Assembly (NCBI GenBank): GCA_012517025.1
Contig: JAAYVT010000688.1
Span: 1-10,304 of the forward strand
Direction of reading: 5' to 3'
Length of the DNA stretch: 10,304 nt
Source of the DNA: Phyllobacteriaceae bacterium
Lineage (GTDB): Bacteria > Pseudomonadota > Alphaproteobacteria > Rhizobiales > Ancalomicrobiaceae
Shown piece after piece: positions 1-6,548 of the stretch. A model generated the notes under the pieces. It was not told the DNA's origin, did not search any database, and saw only the letters and a program-made list of their open reading frames with translations. A program made the translations under genes and the position numbers. Numbering within the stretch: position 1 is the first letter of the stretch; each line of letters opens with the position of its first letter.

Positions 1-25
1 GCCGGCCGACGCGACGAGGCCCTGA
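1..25 (+). CDS. Possible 3' end of an upstream gene (partial)
   Basis: The frame starting at base 2 reads seven sense codons (PADATRP) and then TGA at 23-25, one base before the ATG of the next gene. Such tight spacing is what a co-transcribed upstream gene would leave. In many proteobacteria the transglutaminase-like gene follows an alpha-E domain protein and a circularly permuted ATP-grasp protein, so this could be the tail of one of those. Seven residues cannot identify a family, so the call rests only on spacing and context. Confidence 0.35.
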
Positions 26-26
26 C

Positions 27-959
27 ATGCGCTTCGAGGTCACCCACGTCACCGTCTACGACTGGGGCGCCCCGGTGCCAGTCGCCGACTGCCGGCTGCG
101 CCTGACCCCGATCGATCGCCCGCGCCAACGCGTCCACACCACGGCGCTGACCTTCGATCCGGTCCCCGACCACGAGGCCCCCGAGCATGACTGGTACGGC
201 AACGCCGTCACCCGCATCGCCTTTCGCGCCCCCCACTCGCAGCTGACCATCCGCGCCTCCGCGACCGTCACCGTCGAACCGCTCGCCGCGCTCGACCCCG
301 ACCGGTCGCCGCCGTGGGAGGAGATCGCCCGCCGCGCCGCGCAGTCCACCGGCCTCGCCGCCGCCGACCCGATCCACTACGTCTTCCCCTCCCGCCACGT
401 GCCGCTCACTCCGGCGGTGACCCGCTGGACGGTGGAATCCTTCCCGCCCGGCCGGCCGATCCTCGCCGGCCTGCTGTCGCTCACCAAACGCATCCACACC
501 GACTTCCGCTACGCCCCCGGCGTCACCGACGTCGCCACGCCGCTCGCCCGCGTCTTCGAGCAGCGACGCGGCGTCTGCCAGGACTTCGCCCACGTGATGA
601 TCGCCGGTCTGCGCGGCCTCGGCCTGCCGGCCGCCTACGTCGGCGGCTACCTGCGCACCCTGCCGCCGCCCGGCTCGCCGCGGCTGGAGGGCGCCGACGC
701 CATGCATGCCTGGGTCGAAGCGTGGTGCGGCTCGGATCTCGGATGGGTCGGCTTCGATCCGACCAACGCCATCCTCGCCGGCGACGACCACGTCGTCGTC
801 GCCGTCGGCCGCGACTACGCCGAGGCCGCGCCGGTCGTCGGCATCCTGTCGTCGAGCGGCGAGCAGGGCCTCTCGGTCGCCGTCGACGTGGTCGAAGTGC
901 CCGAGCCGAAGGCCCCGCCGGCGCCGCCCCGCTTCGACCTCGGCGCCCCGCCGGCCTGA
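27..959 (+). CDS. Transglutaminase-like cysteine protease family protein
   Basis: A 310-residue soluble protein with no signal peptide or membrane segment. The first ~80 residues form the beta-rich domain of bacterial transglutaminase-like proteins (MRFEVTHVTVYDW start, then RLTP). The core follows at about 140-250. The papain-like triad is visible: Cys184 in RRGVCQDFAHV, His227 in MHAWVEAW and Asp244 in GFDPTN. The RDYAEAAPV segment at 262-270 and the closing beta strand are typical of the family, and the last ~20 residues are Pro/Ala-rich. The ATG at 27 has GAGG at 16-19 seven bases upstream and nearly abuts the preceding stop, suggesting an operon. Relatives often sit beside alpha-E and ATP-grasp genes thought to make or process a peptide-like product. 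The fold is secure; whether it is a protease, amidase or acyltransferase, and its substrate, are unknown. Confidence 0.9.
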   Translation: MRFEVTHVTVYDWGAPVPVADCRLRLTPIDRPRQRVHTTALTFDPVPDHEAPEHDWYGNAVTRIAFRAPHSQLTIRASATVTVEPLAALDPDRSPPWEEIARRAAQSTGLAAADPIHYVFPSRHVPLTPAVTRWTVESFPPGRPILAGLLSLTKRIHTDFRYAPGVTDVATPLARVFEQRRGVCQDFAHVMIAGLRGLGLPAAYVGGYLRTLPPPGSPRLEGADAMHAWVEAWCGSDLGWVGFDPTNAILAGDDHVVVAVGRDYAEAAPVVGILSSSGEQGLSVAVDVVEVPEPKAPPAPPRFDLGAPPA

Positions 960-1056
960 ATCACCTTTGATGAAAACCTCCGCTTTCGACTGGAAATCTC
1001 GTCGCGTCTCGCTATTCTAATCGATACAAATCGATGCTCGACGCGGAGATCCAGCG

Positions 1057-1872
1057 ATGACGGACATTCCCGGATCCCACTCGCCGTCCCCCGCCGCCGC
1101 TCAGCCCGCGCCGGTGGTGCGCGACGTCGGCGCAGGCGACGTCGTCGCCGCGCTGCGGCTCGGCCTCGCCGATTTCCTCGCCACTCCTGCCTACGGCCTG
1201 TTCTTCGGCGGCATCTACGCGCTCGGCGGCTTGTTCCTGCTGTGGCTGACGATCGGTGCCGGCGTCGGCTATCTGACCTATCCGCTGGCGACCGGCTTCG
1301 CCATTCTCGGCCCGTTCGTCGCGGTCGGATGTTACGAGGTCAGCCGCCGCCGCGAGCGGGGGGAGCGGCTCGACTTTCTCGGCGTCCTCGGCGTGATCGG
1401 CCGGCAGAGCTCGCGCGAGCTCGGCTGGATGGCCTTCGTCACCCTGTTCGTGTTCCTGCTGTGGATGTATCAGGTCCGCGTCCTGCTGATCCTGACCCTC
1501 GGCTTTCAGAACTTCACCACCTTCGCCGACTTCCTGCGGGTGGCGACGACGACGCGCGAGGGCTGGCTGTTCCTCGCCCTCGTCCATGCCGACGGGCTGG
1601 TGTTCGCGCTGGTCGCCTTTTCGCTGACGGTCGTCTCTTTCCCGCTGCTGCTCGAGCGCGAGATCGACTTCGTCACCGCGATGATCACCTCGGTGAAGGC
1701 GGTGACCCACAACCCGAAGACCATGATCGCCTGGGGTCTGATCGTCGCCGGCCTGTTGTTCGCGGCGACCCTGCCGGCCTTCCTCGGCCTCTTCGTCGTT
1801 CTACCGGTGCTCGGTCACGCCACCTGGCACCTTCATCACCGTCTCGTCGAACCCGCCGTCGCCGAACGGTAG
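1057..1872 (+). CDS. DUF2189 family integral membrane protein
   Basis: A 271-residue protein with a hydrophilic Pro/Ala/Ser-rich N-terminus (about 1-40), then a multi-pass membrane domain. Hydrophobic stretches lie at roughly 46-66, 72-92, 124-149, 170-197 and 222-252, the last two long enough to be double-spanning. The pattern matches the DUF2189 family: an ALRLGLADF lead-in, the GGIYALGGLFLLW helix, a charged SRRRERGE loop after helix 2, HNPKTMIAWG before the last helices and a closing GHATWHLHHRL. Function in this family is unknown; some members carry cytochrome-oxidase-like labels without proof. The ATG at 1057 is preceded by GGAG (1045-1048) with an 8-base spacer. The 97-base spacer upstream may hold its own promoter, since TATTCT at 1013-1018 is a possible -10, but no convincing -35 was found. 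It ends in TAG and is followed by a strong hairpin. Confidence 0.85.
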   Translation: MTDIPGSHSPSPAAAQPAPVVRDVGAGDVVAALRLGLADFLATPAYGLFFGGIYALGGLFLLWLTIGAGVGYLTYPLATGFAILGPFVAVGCYEVSRRRERGERLDFLGVLGVIGRQSSRELGWMAFVTLFVFLLWMYQVRVLLILTLGFQNFTTFADFLRVATTTREGWLFLALVHADGLVFALVAFSLTVVSFPLLLEREIDFVTAMITSVKAVTHNPKTMIAWGLIVAGLLFAATLPAFLGLFVVLPVLGHATWHLHHRLVEPAVAER

Positions 1873-1888
1873 GCGGCCGACGAGACTC

Positions 1889-1930
1889 CGGCGGGCGGGC
1901 GGGATGGCGCCCGCCCGCCGAGACCCTTTT
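1889..1930 (+). terminator. GC-rich hairpin terminator after the DUF2189 gene
   Basis: Bases 1889-1901 and 1908-1920 form a perfect 13-bp stem made only of G-C pairs, with a 6-base loop (GGATGG). It begins 17 bases after the DUF2189 stop and is followed by TTTT at 1927-1930. The T-tract is short and starts six bases after the stem, so termination may be imperfect. The site lies between convergent genes: the - strand transpeptidase frame ends at 1949. On the - strand the hairpin is not followed by a T-run, so it reads best as a + strand terminator, though the stem could also protect the 3' end of the opposing transcript. Confidence 0.6.
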
Positions 1931-1948
1931 CGATCCGGAGAGCCGCGA

Positions 1949-2695
1949 TCAGGCCGGCAACACCAGCACCGGCGTGCCGACCGGCACCCGCGAATAGAGG
2001 TCGATCACGTCCTGATTGAGCAGGCGGATGCAGCCCGACTACACGGCGTGGCCTATGCTCGTCGGGTCGTTGTTGCCGTGGATGCGATAGAGCGTGTCGC
2101 GATTGCCCTCGTAGAGGTACATCGCGCGCGCGCCGAGCGGGTTTTCCGGGCCGCCCGGCATGCCGCCGGCCCATTTCGCCGCCTCCTCGTCGCGCAGCGT
2201 CATCTCGCGCGGCGGCGTCCAGGTCGGCCACTCCGCCTTGCGCTTGATCACCGCCCGGCCGGACCAGCCGAAGCCCTCGCGCCCGACGCCGACGCCGTAG
2301 CGGATCGCCGTGCCGTCGTCGCGCACCAGATAGAGGTACTTCTCGCCCGGATCGATCACCACCGTCCCCGGCCGTTCCGAGCCGGGATAGCGCACCACCT
2401 TGCGCAGATAGGCGGGATCGATGTCGGCGAAGTCGAGCGCGTCGACCACGAAGCGGCCGTCGTCGATCTCCGAGTACATCGACGCGTAATCGCCGGGATA
2501 GCCGACCCGGACGCCGCGCGAGCGCCGCCGGACGACCATCCCGTCCTCGTCCTCGCTCAAGTCCCAACGCTCCACCCGGGCGCCGGCGGCGCATCCGGCC
2601 AGGGCCAGCGGCAGGGCAGCGACGAGACCGCGCCGCGTCCACCGCGCCACGCCCGCCCGGCCCCGTTCCGTTTCGCGCTCGTTCGCTTCGCTCAT
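1949..2695 (-). pseudogene. L,D-transpeptidase (YkuD) lipoprotein with in-frame TAG before the catalytic Cys
   Basis: The frame runs from ATG at 2695 to TGA at 1951-1949 (248 codons before the stop) but is broken by TAG at codon 219 (2041-2039). It begins with a twin-arginine-like segment (TRRGLVAALPLALAGC) whose LAGC lipobox places the lipidated Cys at 35, so the product would be exported. The YkuD domain occupies about 85-247 and contains YRIHG (His206) and SIG (213-215). After the stop the frame goes on SGCIRLLNQDVIDLYSRV, with catalytic Cys222, to a normal VLVLPA end. Enzymes of this family make 3-3 peptidoglycan cross-links or attach lipoproteins to peptidoglycan through that Cys, so the 218-residue truncated product should be inactive. 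Relatives usually read AVSSGCIR here, so TAG replaces a Ser (TCG to TAG is one change). The start is fixed by GAGGAG at 2706-2701; an ATG at 2731 lacks such a site. Mutation, sequence error and readthrough cannot be told apart here. Confidence 0.85.
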
Positions 2696-2700
2696 ACCCG

Positions 2701-2706
2701 CTCCTC
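2701..2706 (-). promoter_or_regulatory. Shine-Dalgarno site fixing the L,D-transpeptidase start
   Basis: On the - strand GAGGAG lies five bases before the ATG at 2695. This decides between two in-frame ATGs (2731 and 2695). The chosen start puts the basic region and hydrophobic core of the signal peptide at a usual distance from the N-terminus. Confidence 0.6.
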
Positions 2707-2813
2707 GCGATTCGCTTCGATCCCTCTGCATGGACCGGCCTGATGGAGATAGTGGGGCAACGCGCGAATTCGAAAAGAGTTTCGCTCTCGACGGAGGGAA
2801 CCGCGCCGGCGCT

Positions 2814-3464
2814 TCAGCGCCTGCCGTAGATTGCGAACTTCGCCGCGGCGTCCGCGATCGCCTCGTCCGACAGGATCACCGGATCGCCCACGAGCAGGCT
2901 CTGGTGATACTGGAAGGCGAGCGTCTCCAGCTCCACCGCCAGCCACAGCGCCCGCGCCATCGTCGGCGCCAGCGTGATCGAGCCGTGGTTGGCGAGGAGA
3001 CAGCCGTTGCGCCCGTCGAGCGCCGCCAGCGCATGACGCGACAGCTCCTCGGTGCCGAAGGTGGCGTAGTCGGCGCAGCGGATCACCGGTCCGCCGAAGC
3101 CGGCGATCATGTAGTGAACCGCCGGGATCTCGCGCCGCCCGATCGCCAGCACCGTGGCGTAGGGCGAATGGGTGTGGACCACCGCGTTCGCCTCGCCGCG
3201 CGTCCGCAGGATGTCGCGATGGAACCGCCATTCGGTCGACGGCGGACGCGGTCCCTCCCACGCCCCCTCGGCGTCGTCGAGCCGCATCTTTGCCACCAGA
3301 TCGGGGGTGAGCTCGCCCGGCGGCACCGCCGAGGGCGTGATCAGCATCGCCGTGCCGAACCGCAGCGACACGTTGCCGGAAGTGCCGCGATTGAGCCCGC
3401 TCGCCGAGAGCTCGCGCATCGCCGCCACCACGGTCTCGCGCGCCGCCCGCTCGTCGCCGCTCAC
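2814..3464 (-). CDS. Class II aldolase, FucA-like
   Basis: A 216-residue cytosolic zinc-dependent aldolase, the same length class as E. coli L-fuculose-1-phosphate aldolase (FucA). Every key FucA residue is present at a constant +5 offset: Glu78 (STEWRFH, catalytic acid/base), His97 and His99 (VVHTHSPY, zinc), Tyr118 (HYMIAGFGG) and His160 (ANHG, third zinc ligand). The phosphate-binding GTSGNVS loop is at 27-33. A C-terminal Tyr213 may match the FucA Tyr that works across the subunit interface. Such enzymes split a ketose 1-phosphate into dihydroxyacetone phosphate and an aldehyde. It starts with GTG at 3464 inside a GTGA overlap with the ATPase stop, so translation is probably coupled and the enzyme should act on the imported solute or a derivative. 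The specific substrate is not known; fuculose-, rhamnulose- and methylthioribulose-phosphate aldolases share this fold. Confidence 0.88.
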   Translation of the reverse strand: MSGDERAARETVVAAMRELSASGLNRGTSGNVSLRFGTAMLITPSAVPPGELTPDLVAKMRLDDAEGAWEGPRPPSTEWRFHRDILRTRGEANAVVHTHSPYATVLAIGRREIPAVHYMIAGFGGPVIRCADYATFGTEELSRHALAALDGRNGCLLANHGSITLAPTMARALWLAVELETLAFQYHQSLLVGDPVILSDEAIADAAAKFAIYGRR

Positions 3465-4207
3465 AGCCGCCCCGCCTCGATGATCCGCTGCAGGAAGGCG
3501 CGGGTGCGCTCGTCCTTGGGGTTGGAGAAGATCTCCGACGGCGGCCCCTCCTCATGCACCACGCCGCCGTAGAGGAAGCAGACCTTGGAGGAGACCTCTC
3601 GCGCGAAGCCCATCTCGTGGGTGGCGAGCACCATCGTCATGCCCTCGTCGCGCAGGTCGCGGACGATGTCGAGCACCTCGGAGACCAGTTCGGGATCGAG
3701 CGCCGAGGTGATCTCGTCGAGCAGCAGCACGATCGGGTCCATGGCGAGCGCCCGGACGATCGCCACCCGCTGCTGCTGGCCGCCCGACAGACGATCCGGG
3801 AATTCGGTCGCCTTGTGGTCGAGCCGGATGCGGGCGAGCAGCTCCATCGCCCGGTCCTTCGCCTCCGCCTTCGGCTGCTTCAACACCCGCGTCGGCGCCG
3901 CGATCACGTTGTCGAGCACGCTCATGTGCGGGAACAGGTTGAAGGACTGGAAGACGATGCCGACGTCGCGCCGGAGCGCGTCGACGTCGACGCCGGGCCC
4001 CGAGACCCGATCGCCGTGTAGCCGGATCTCGCCGGAATCGATCACCTCGAGCCCGTTGATGCAGCGCAGCAGAGTGGACTTGCCGCAGCCCGACGGGCCG
4101 ATCAGACACACCACCTGATGTTCCTCGATGTCGAGGGTGACGCCGTTCAGGACCGGGACGAGCCCGCCGTAACTCTTGCGGACGTCGCGGATCTCCACGA
4201 GTGCCAT
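3461..4207 (-). CDS. Polar amino acid-type ABC transporter ATP-binding protein
   Basis: A 248-residue cytoplasmic ATPase of the HisP/GlnQ class that energises import by the adjacent permease. Complete motifs are present: Walker A GPSGCGKST (37-45), Q-loop Gln87 in VFQSFNLFPH, signature LSGGQQQR (140-147), Walker B VLLLDE (160-165) followed by ITSALDPE, and H-loop His197 in ATHEMGFA. FNLFPHMSVLDNV and the DEITSALDPELV form are typical of amino acid importers rather than sugar importers. The ATG at 4207 has GAGGAG at 4221-4216 with an 8-base spacer. The gene lies 24 bases after the permease stop and overlaps the aldolase start by 4 bases, so it sits in the middle of an operon. The substrate is set by the binding protein and permease and cannot be read from this subunit. 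Confidence 0.95.
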   Translation of the reverse strand: MALVEIRDVRKSYGGLVPVLNGVTLDIEEHQVVCLIGPSGCGKSTLLRCINGLEVIDSGEIRLHGDRVSGPGVDVDALRRDVGIVFQSFNLFPHMSVLDNVIAAPTRVLKQPKAEAKDRAMELLARIRLDHKATEFPDRLSGGQQQRVAIVRALAMDPIVLLLDEITSALDPELVSEVLDIVRDLRDEGMTMVLATHEMGFAREVSSKVCFLYGGVVHEEGPPSEIFSNPKDERTRAFLQRIIEAGRL

Positions 4208-4231
4208 GTGTCGTTCTCCTCGTGGAAACGG

Positions 4232-5362
4232 TCAGCCGCCGGCGCGCATGCGCTTCTGGTCACGCTCGATCAGCTTGTCGACGAGACGGGCCTGCGGGAT
4301 CGTGATGAGCACGAACAGCACCGCCACCGTCGTCACCGACGACAGGTTGAAGTGGTTGGAGGCGACGATCTTCGCCTGGTTGAAGGCGTCGACGGTGCCG
4401 ATGACGCTGACCAGCGCCGTGTCCTTCTGCAGGCTGATGAAGTCGTTGAGCAGCGGCGGGATGATCCGCCTGACCGCCTGCGGCACCACCACGAAACGCA
4501 GCGTCTGCAGATGCGAGAAGCCGAGCGAGCGCGCCGCCGCCGTCTGGCTCCAGTGCACGCTCTCGATGCCGGAGCGATAGACCTCGGAGACGTAGGCACC
4601 GTAGGTGAGCGTCAGCGCCAGGATCGCGAACATCGTCGGCGTCATGTCGCGCAGCACCGGCAGATCGGTCAGCGGCAGGCCGAAACCGACCAGATAGATC
4701 GCGATGATCGCCGGCAGGCCGCGGAACAGATCGACGTAAGCCGTGGCGATCAGGCGCACCGGCGCCCCCGCCTTGCCCGGCGCCAACCGCGCCACCGCGA
4801 TCAACAGGCCCCACACCAGCACCAGGATCTCGGCGATCACGAAGATCTCGACGTTCATCCAGAACGCCGCGCCGACCAGGTGGAAAGTCTCGAAGATCAG
4901 CTCGAAATTGAAGAAGGTCTTGCCGACCGCCACCTCGTTGGCGACCAGGAACAGGCCGAAGATCAGCACGATCGCCGCCGCCACGGTGTAACCGAGCGCC
5001 ACCCAGGCGGATTCGCGCGCCGCCGCCGTCTCCGCCCGCGCCTCGGCGATGTCGATGCCGACCAGCCGATCCGCCTTGGAGGCGCCGGAATAGCCCTTGA
5101 ACGCCGGCACGAACAGCAGCAGGAACGCCGCCACCACGCCGTAGAGCCCATAGGTCGCCCACGATTCGTCGAAGCCGACCGAGGCGAGCCCGTCGCTCAC
5201 CGTCGCGGCGGTGAACAGACCGACGCCGATCACCAGCACGGCGGCGAGGATCGCCATGAGGGCGATGCGCTTGGCCGATTTCGGCGGCGCCGGCGTCCAC
5301 TCTCGGGTGGGCCTCGGCGCCCGGATTCGGGGCGGTCGGGCGGCGTCGGAAGTGTCGTCCAT
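4232..5362 (-). CDS. Amino acid-type ABC transporter permease with extended N-terminal membrane region
   Basis: A 376-residue inner-membrane permease. The C-terminal ~200 residues are a standard binding-protein-dependent transport domain, with DLFRGLPAIIAIYLVGFGLP at about 211-230 and an EAA loop near 260-283 (EVYRSGIESV...AARSLG) that contacts the ATPase. Standard HisM/GlnP permeases have about 220-250 residues. This one adds a basic, proline-rich N-terminal tail (about 1-30), two extra hydrophobic segments (about 32-54 and 68-87) and a polar loop (88-117) before the usual first helices (118-141, 163-190). Only one permease gene is present, so a homodimer is likely. The start was placed at ATG 5362: the 39 codons upstream are Arg/Pro-rich, unlike a membrane protein, and the next Met lies inside helix 1. 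The ribosome site there is weak (GAGACG). It follows the binding-protein gene after 168 bases and precedes the ATPase by 24. Confidence 0.9.
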   Translation of the reverse strand: MDDTSDAARPPRIRAPRPTREWTPAPPKSAKRIALMAILAAVLVIGVGLFTAATVSDGLASVGFDESWATYGLYGVVAAFLLLFVPAFKGYSGASKADRLVGIDIAEARAETAAARESAWVALGYTVAAAIVLIFGLFLVANEVAVGKTFFNFELIFETFHLVGAAFWMNVEIFVIAEILVLVWGLLIAVARLAPGKAGAPVRLIATAYVDLFRGLPAIIAIYLVGFGLPLTDLPVLRDMTPTMFAILALTLTYGAYVSEVYRSGIESVHWSQTAAARSLGFSHLQTLRFVVVPQAVRRIIPPLLNDFISLQKDTALVSVIGTVDAFNQAKIVASNHFNLSSVTTVAVLFVLITIPQARLVDKLIERDQKRMRAGG

Positions 5363-5482
5363 GTCTTGTCGTCTCGTTCGTCTCGGGACCGAGGAACCGC
5401 CCCGCTCGACGCGCCGCGTGTCGCGTCGTCGAAACCAGGGGAGCACGCCCGCACCCGTCGGGTGGGGGAGGACCGGCATGCG

Positions 5483-5509
5483 GCGGCGGCGGGAATCACC
5501 CGCCGCCGC
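5483..5509 (-). promoter_or_regulatory. Perfect stem-loop in the binding protein-permease spacer
   Basis: Bases 5483-5493 and 5499-5509 form an 11-bp all-G/C stem with a 5-base loop, about 21 bases past the binding-protein stop on the - strand. No T-run follows on that strand, so it is a poor intrinsic terminator. In other solute-importer operons a hairpin at this place stabilises the upstream mRNA and lets the binding protein be made in excess over membrane subunits; that role is inferred here. The rest of the 168-base spacer (5363-5530) shows no gene. Confidence 0.55.
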
Positions 5510-5530
5510 GCAGGTCGCGATCCGTTGGGA

Positions 5531-6388
5531 TCACGGCTTGAAGTAGGGGATCTTGGCCGGATCGGCGCCCCAGGAGGCGGCGAGATACTTGGCCGAGAGC
5601 TTCTTGGTGGTGCCGTCGGCGATCAGCGCCTGCAGAACCTTGTCGAGAGTGGCGGCGTTGGCCGAGCCCTTCGGGAAGAGAGCGCCGTACTGCTCGCCGG
5701 TCGAATACTGACCGACCACCACCATCTTGCCCTTCGATTCCGCCGCCTGGCCGAGCACGATCGCGGTGTCGGTCATCGCGACGTCGATCTGGTTGGCCAT
5801 CAGCGCGGTGAACATGGCGGGGGTGTCGGGGAACACCTTGGCGTCGGTCTTCGGCTTCAGCGTGTCGTAGACGAAGTCGCGGCCGGTGGTGCCGGCCTGC
5901 ACGCCGATCCGGAGGCCCTTCATCTCCTCGGAGGTGACCTTCTTGCCCTTCTTGGCGAGAACGCCGACGTCGGAGTCGAAGTAGGGGGTCGAGAACGCCA
6001 CCACTTCCTTGCGCTTGTCGGTGATCGAGATCTGCGACAGGGCGATGTCGAAGTCCTTGGTGTTGCCGGCGACGAGAGCGTCGAAGTCGACGTTCTTCAC
6101 CACCACCTTGTCGAGACCGAGGCGGTAGGCGATGTTGGCGGCGAGGCAATACTCGTAGCCGTCCTTGATCGTCTCCGGGGTGTCGCCGTTGTTCCAGCCG
6201 GGGGCCGGCAGGTTGGTCTCGTAGGTGAGCTGGCCGGCGATCGCCGGGGTGATCGAGAACTCACCCTTCTTGCCGGTCATCTCGCAGTTGCCGATCTTGT
6301 CGGCGGCGGACGCGGCGCCGGCGACGAGGGCGAGGGCCGAGAACGCGGCGAGGGCGACGCCGAGACGGGACTTGGACGTGAAGCTCAT
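5531..6388 (-). CDS. Periplasmic solute-binding protein, family 3 (polar amino acid type)
   Basis: A 285-residue exported protein that captures the solute for the downstream permease and ATPase. It has a Sec signal peptide: basic MSFTSKSR, a hydrophobic core (10-24) and a cleavage site after ASA at about residue 28. The mature part has the SBP_bac_3 layout: a first lobe with DIALSQISITDKRKEVVAFS (114-133, with an Arg that commonly contacts the ligand carboxylate), then the second-lobe GVQAGTTGRDFV segment, and DVAMTDTAIVL returning to lobe one. Two cysteines in the mature protein (35 and 81) could form a disulfide. An AGAGG site lies nine bases before ATG 6388. It is the first gene of the import operon; the 160-base spacer 6389-6548 must hold its promoter, but I saw no convincing -35/-10 pair there. 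The ligand is not predictable; the aldolase partner argues against a plain amino acid. Confidence 0.93.
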   Translation of the reverse strand: MSFTSKSRLGVALAAFSALALVAGAASAADKIGNCEMTGKKGEFSITPAIAGQLTYETNLPAPGWNNGDTPETIKDGYEYCLAANIAYRLGLDKVVVKNVDFDALVAGNTKDFDIALSQISITDKRKEVVAFSTPYFDSDVGVLAKKGKKVTSEEMKGLRIGVQAGTTGRDFVYDTLKPKTDAKVFPDTPAMFTALMANQIDVAMTDTAIVLGQAAESKGKMVVVGQYSTGEQYGALFPKGSANAATLDKVLQALIADGTTKKLSAKYLAASWGADPAKIPYFKP

Positions 6389-6548
6389 GTGGGATTGCCT
6401 CTTGGGACGAAAGGCTTCGAGACCCGGCCGGGCGCCGGATCCGTGGCGGGCATGTTAGCGCCGAAATCTCCGGATGGAACCGGAAAAAACAACGGTGACG
6501 AAGCAAATTCGCGGACGTTTTTTGCGCAATCCGCCCGCTCGCGCGGCA

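Noticed and set aside
314..970. Overlapping + strand frame inside the transglutaminase-like gene
   Set aside because: It is an Arg/Pro/Ala-rich out-of-frame shadow with no domain. The 27-959 frame has the complete catalytic triad.
2696..2731. Alternative start for the L,D-transpeptidase at ATG 2731
   Set aside because: The 12 extra residues are charged and lack a good Shine-Dalgarno site, whereas ATG 2695 has GAGGAG five bases upstream and gives a normal signal peptide.
2771..2784. CGAAA-N4-TTTCG dyad between the aldolase and transpeptidase genes as an operon terminator
   Set aside because: The stem is only 5 bp with weak A/T pairs and no T-run follows on the - strand. Transcription from the aldolase may continue into the transpeptidase frame.
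5363..5479. Alternative permease start at 5479
   Set aside because: The extra 39 residues are Arg/Pro-rich and untypical of a permease N-terminus. The ATG at 5362 gives a better distance to the first membrane segment.
6389..6548. T6/A6 runs (6518-6523 and 6484-6489) as a terminator for the FAD oxidoreductase or a promoter for the import operon
   Set aside because: No stem longer than about 5 bp stands in front of either run on the transcribed strand, and no pairing of -35 and -10 hexamers with 16-18 base spacing was convincing.
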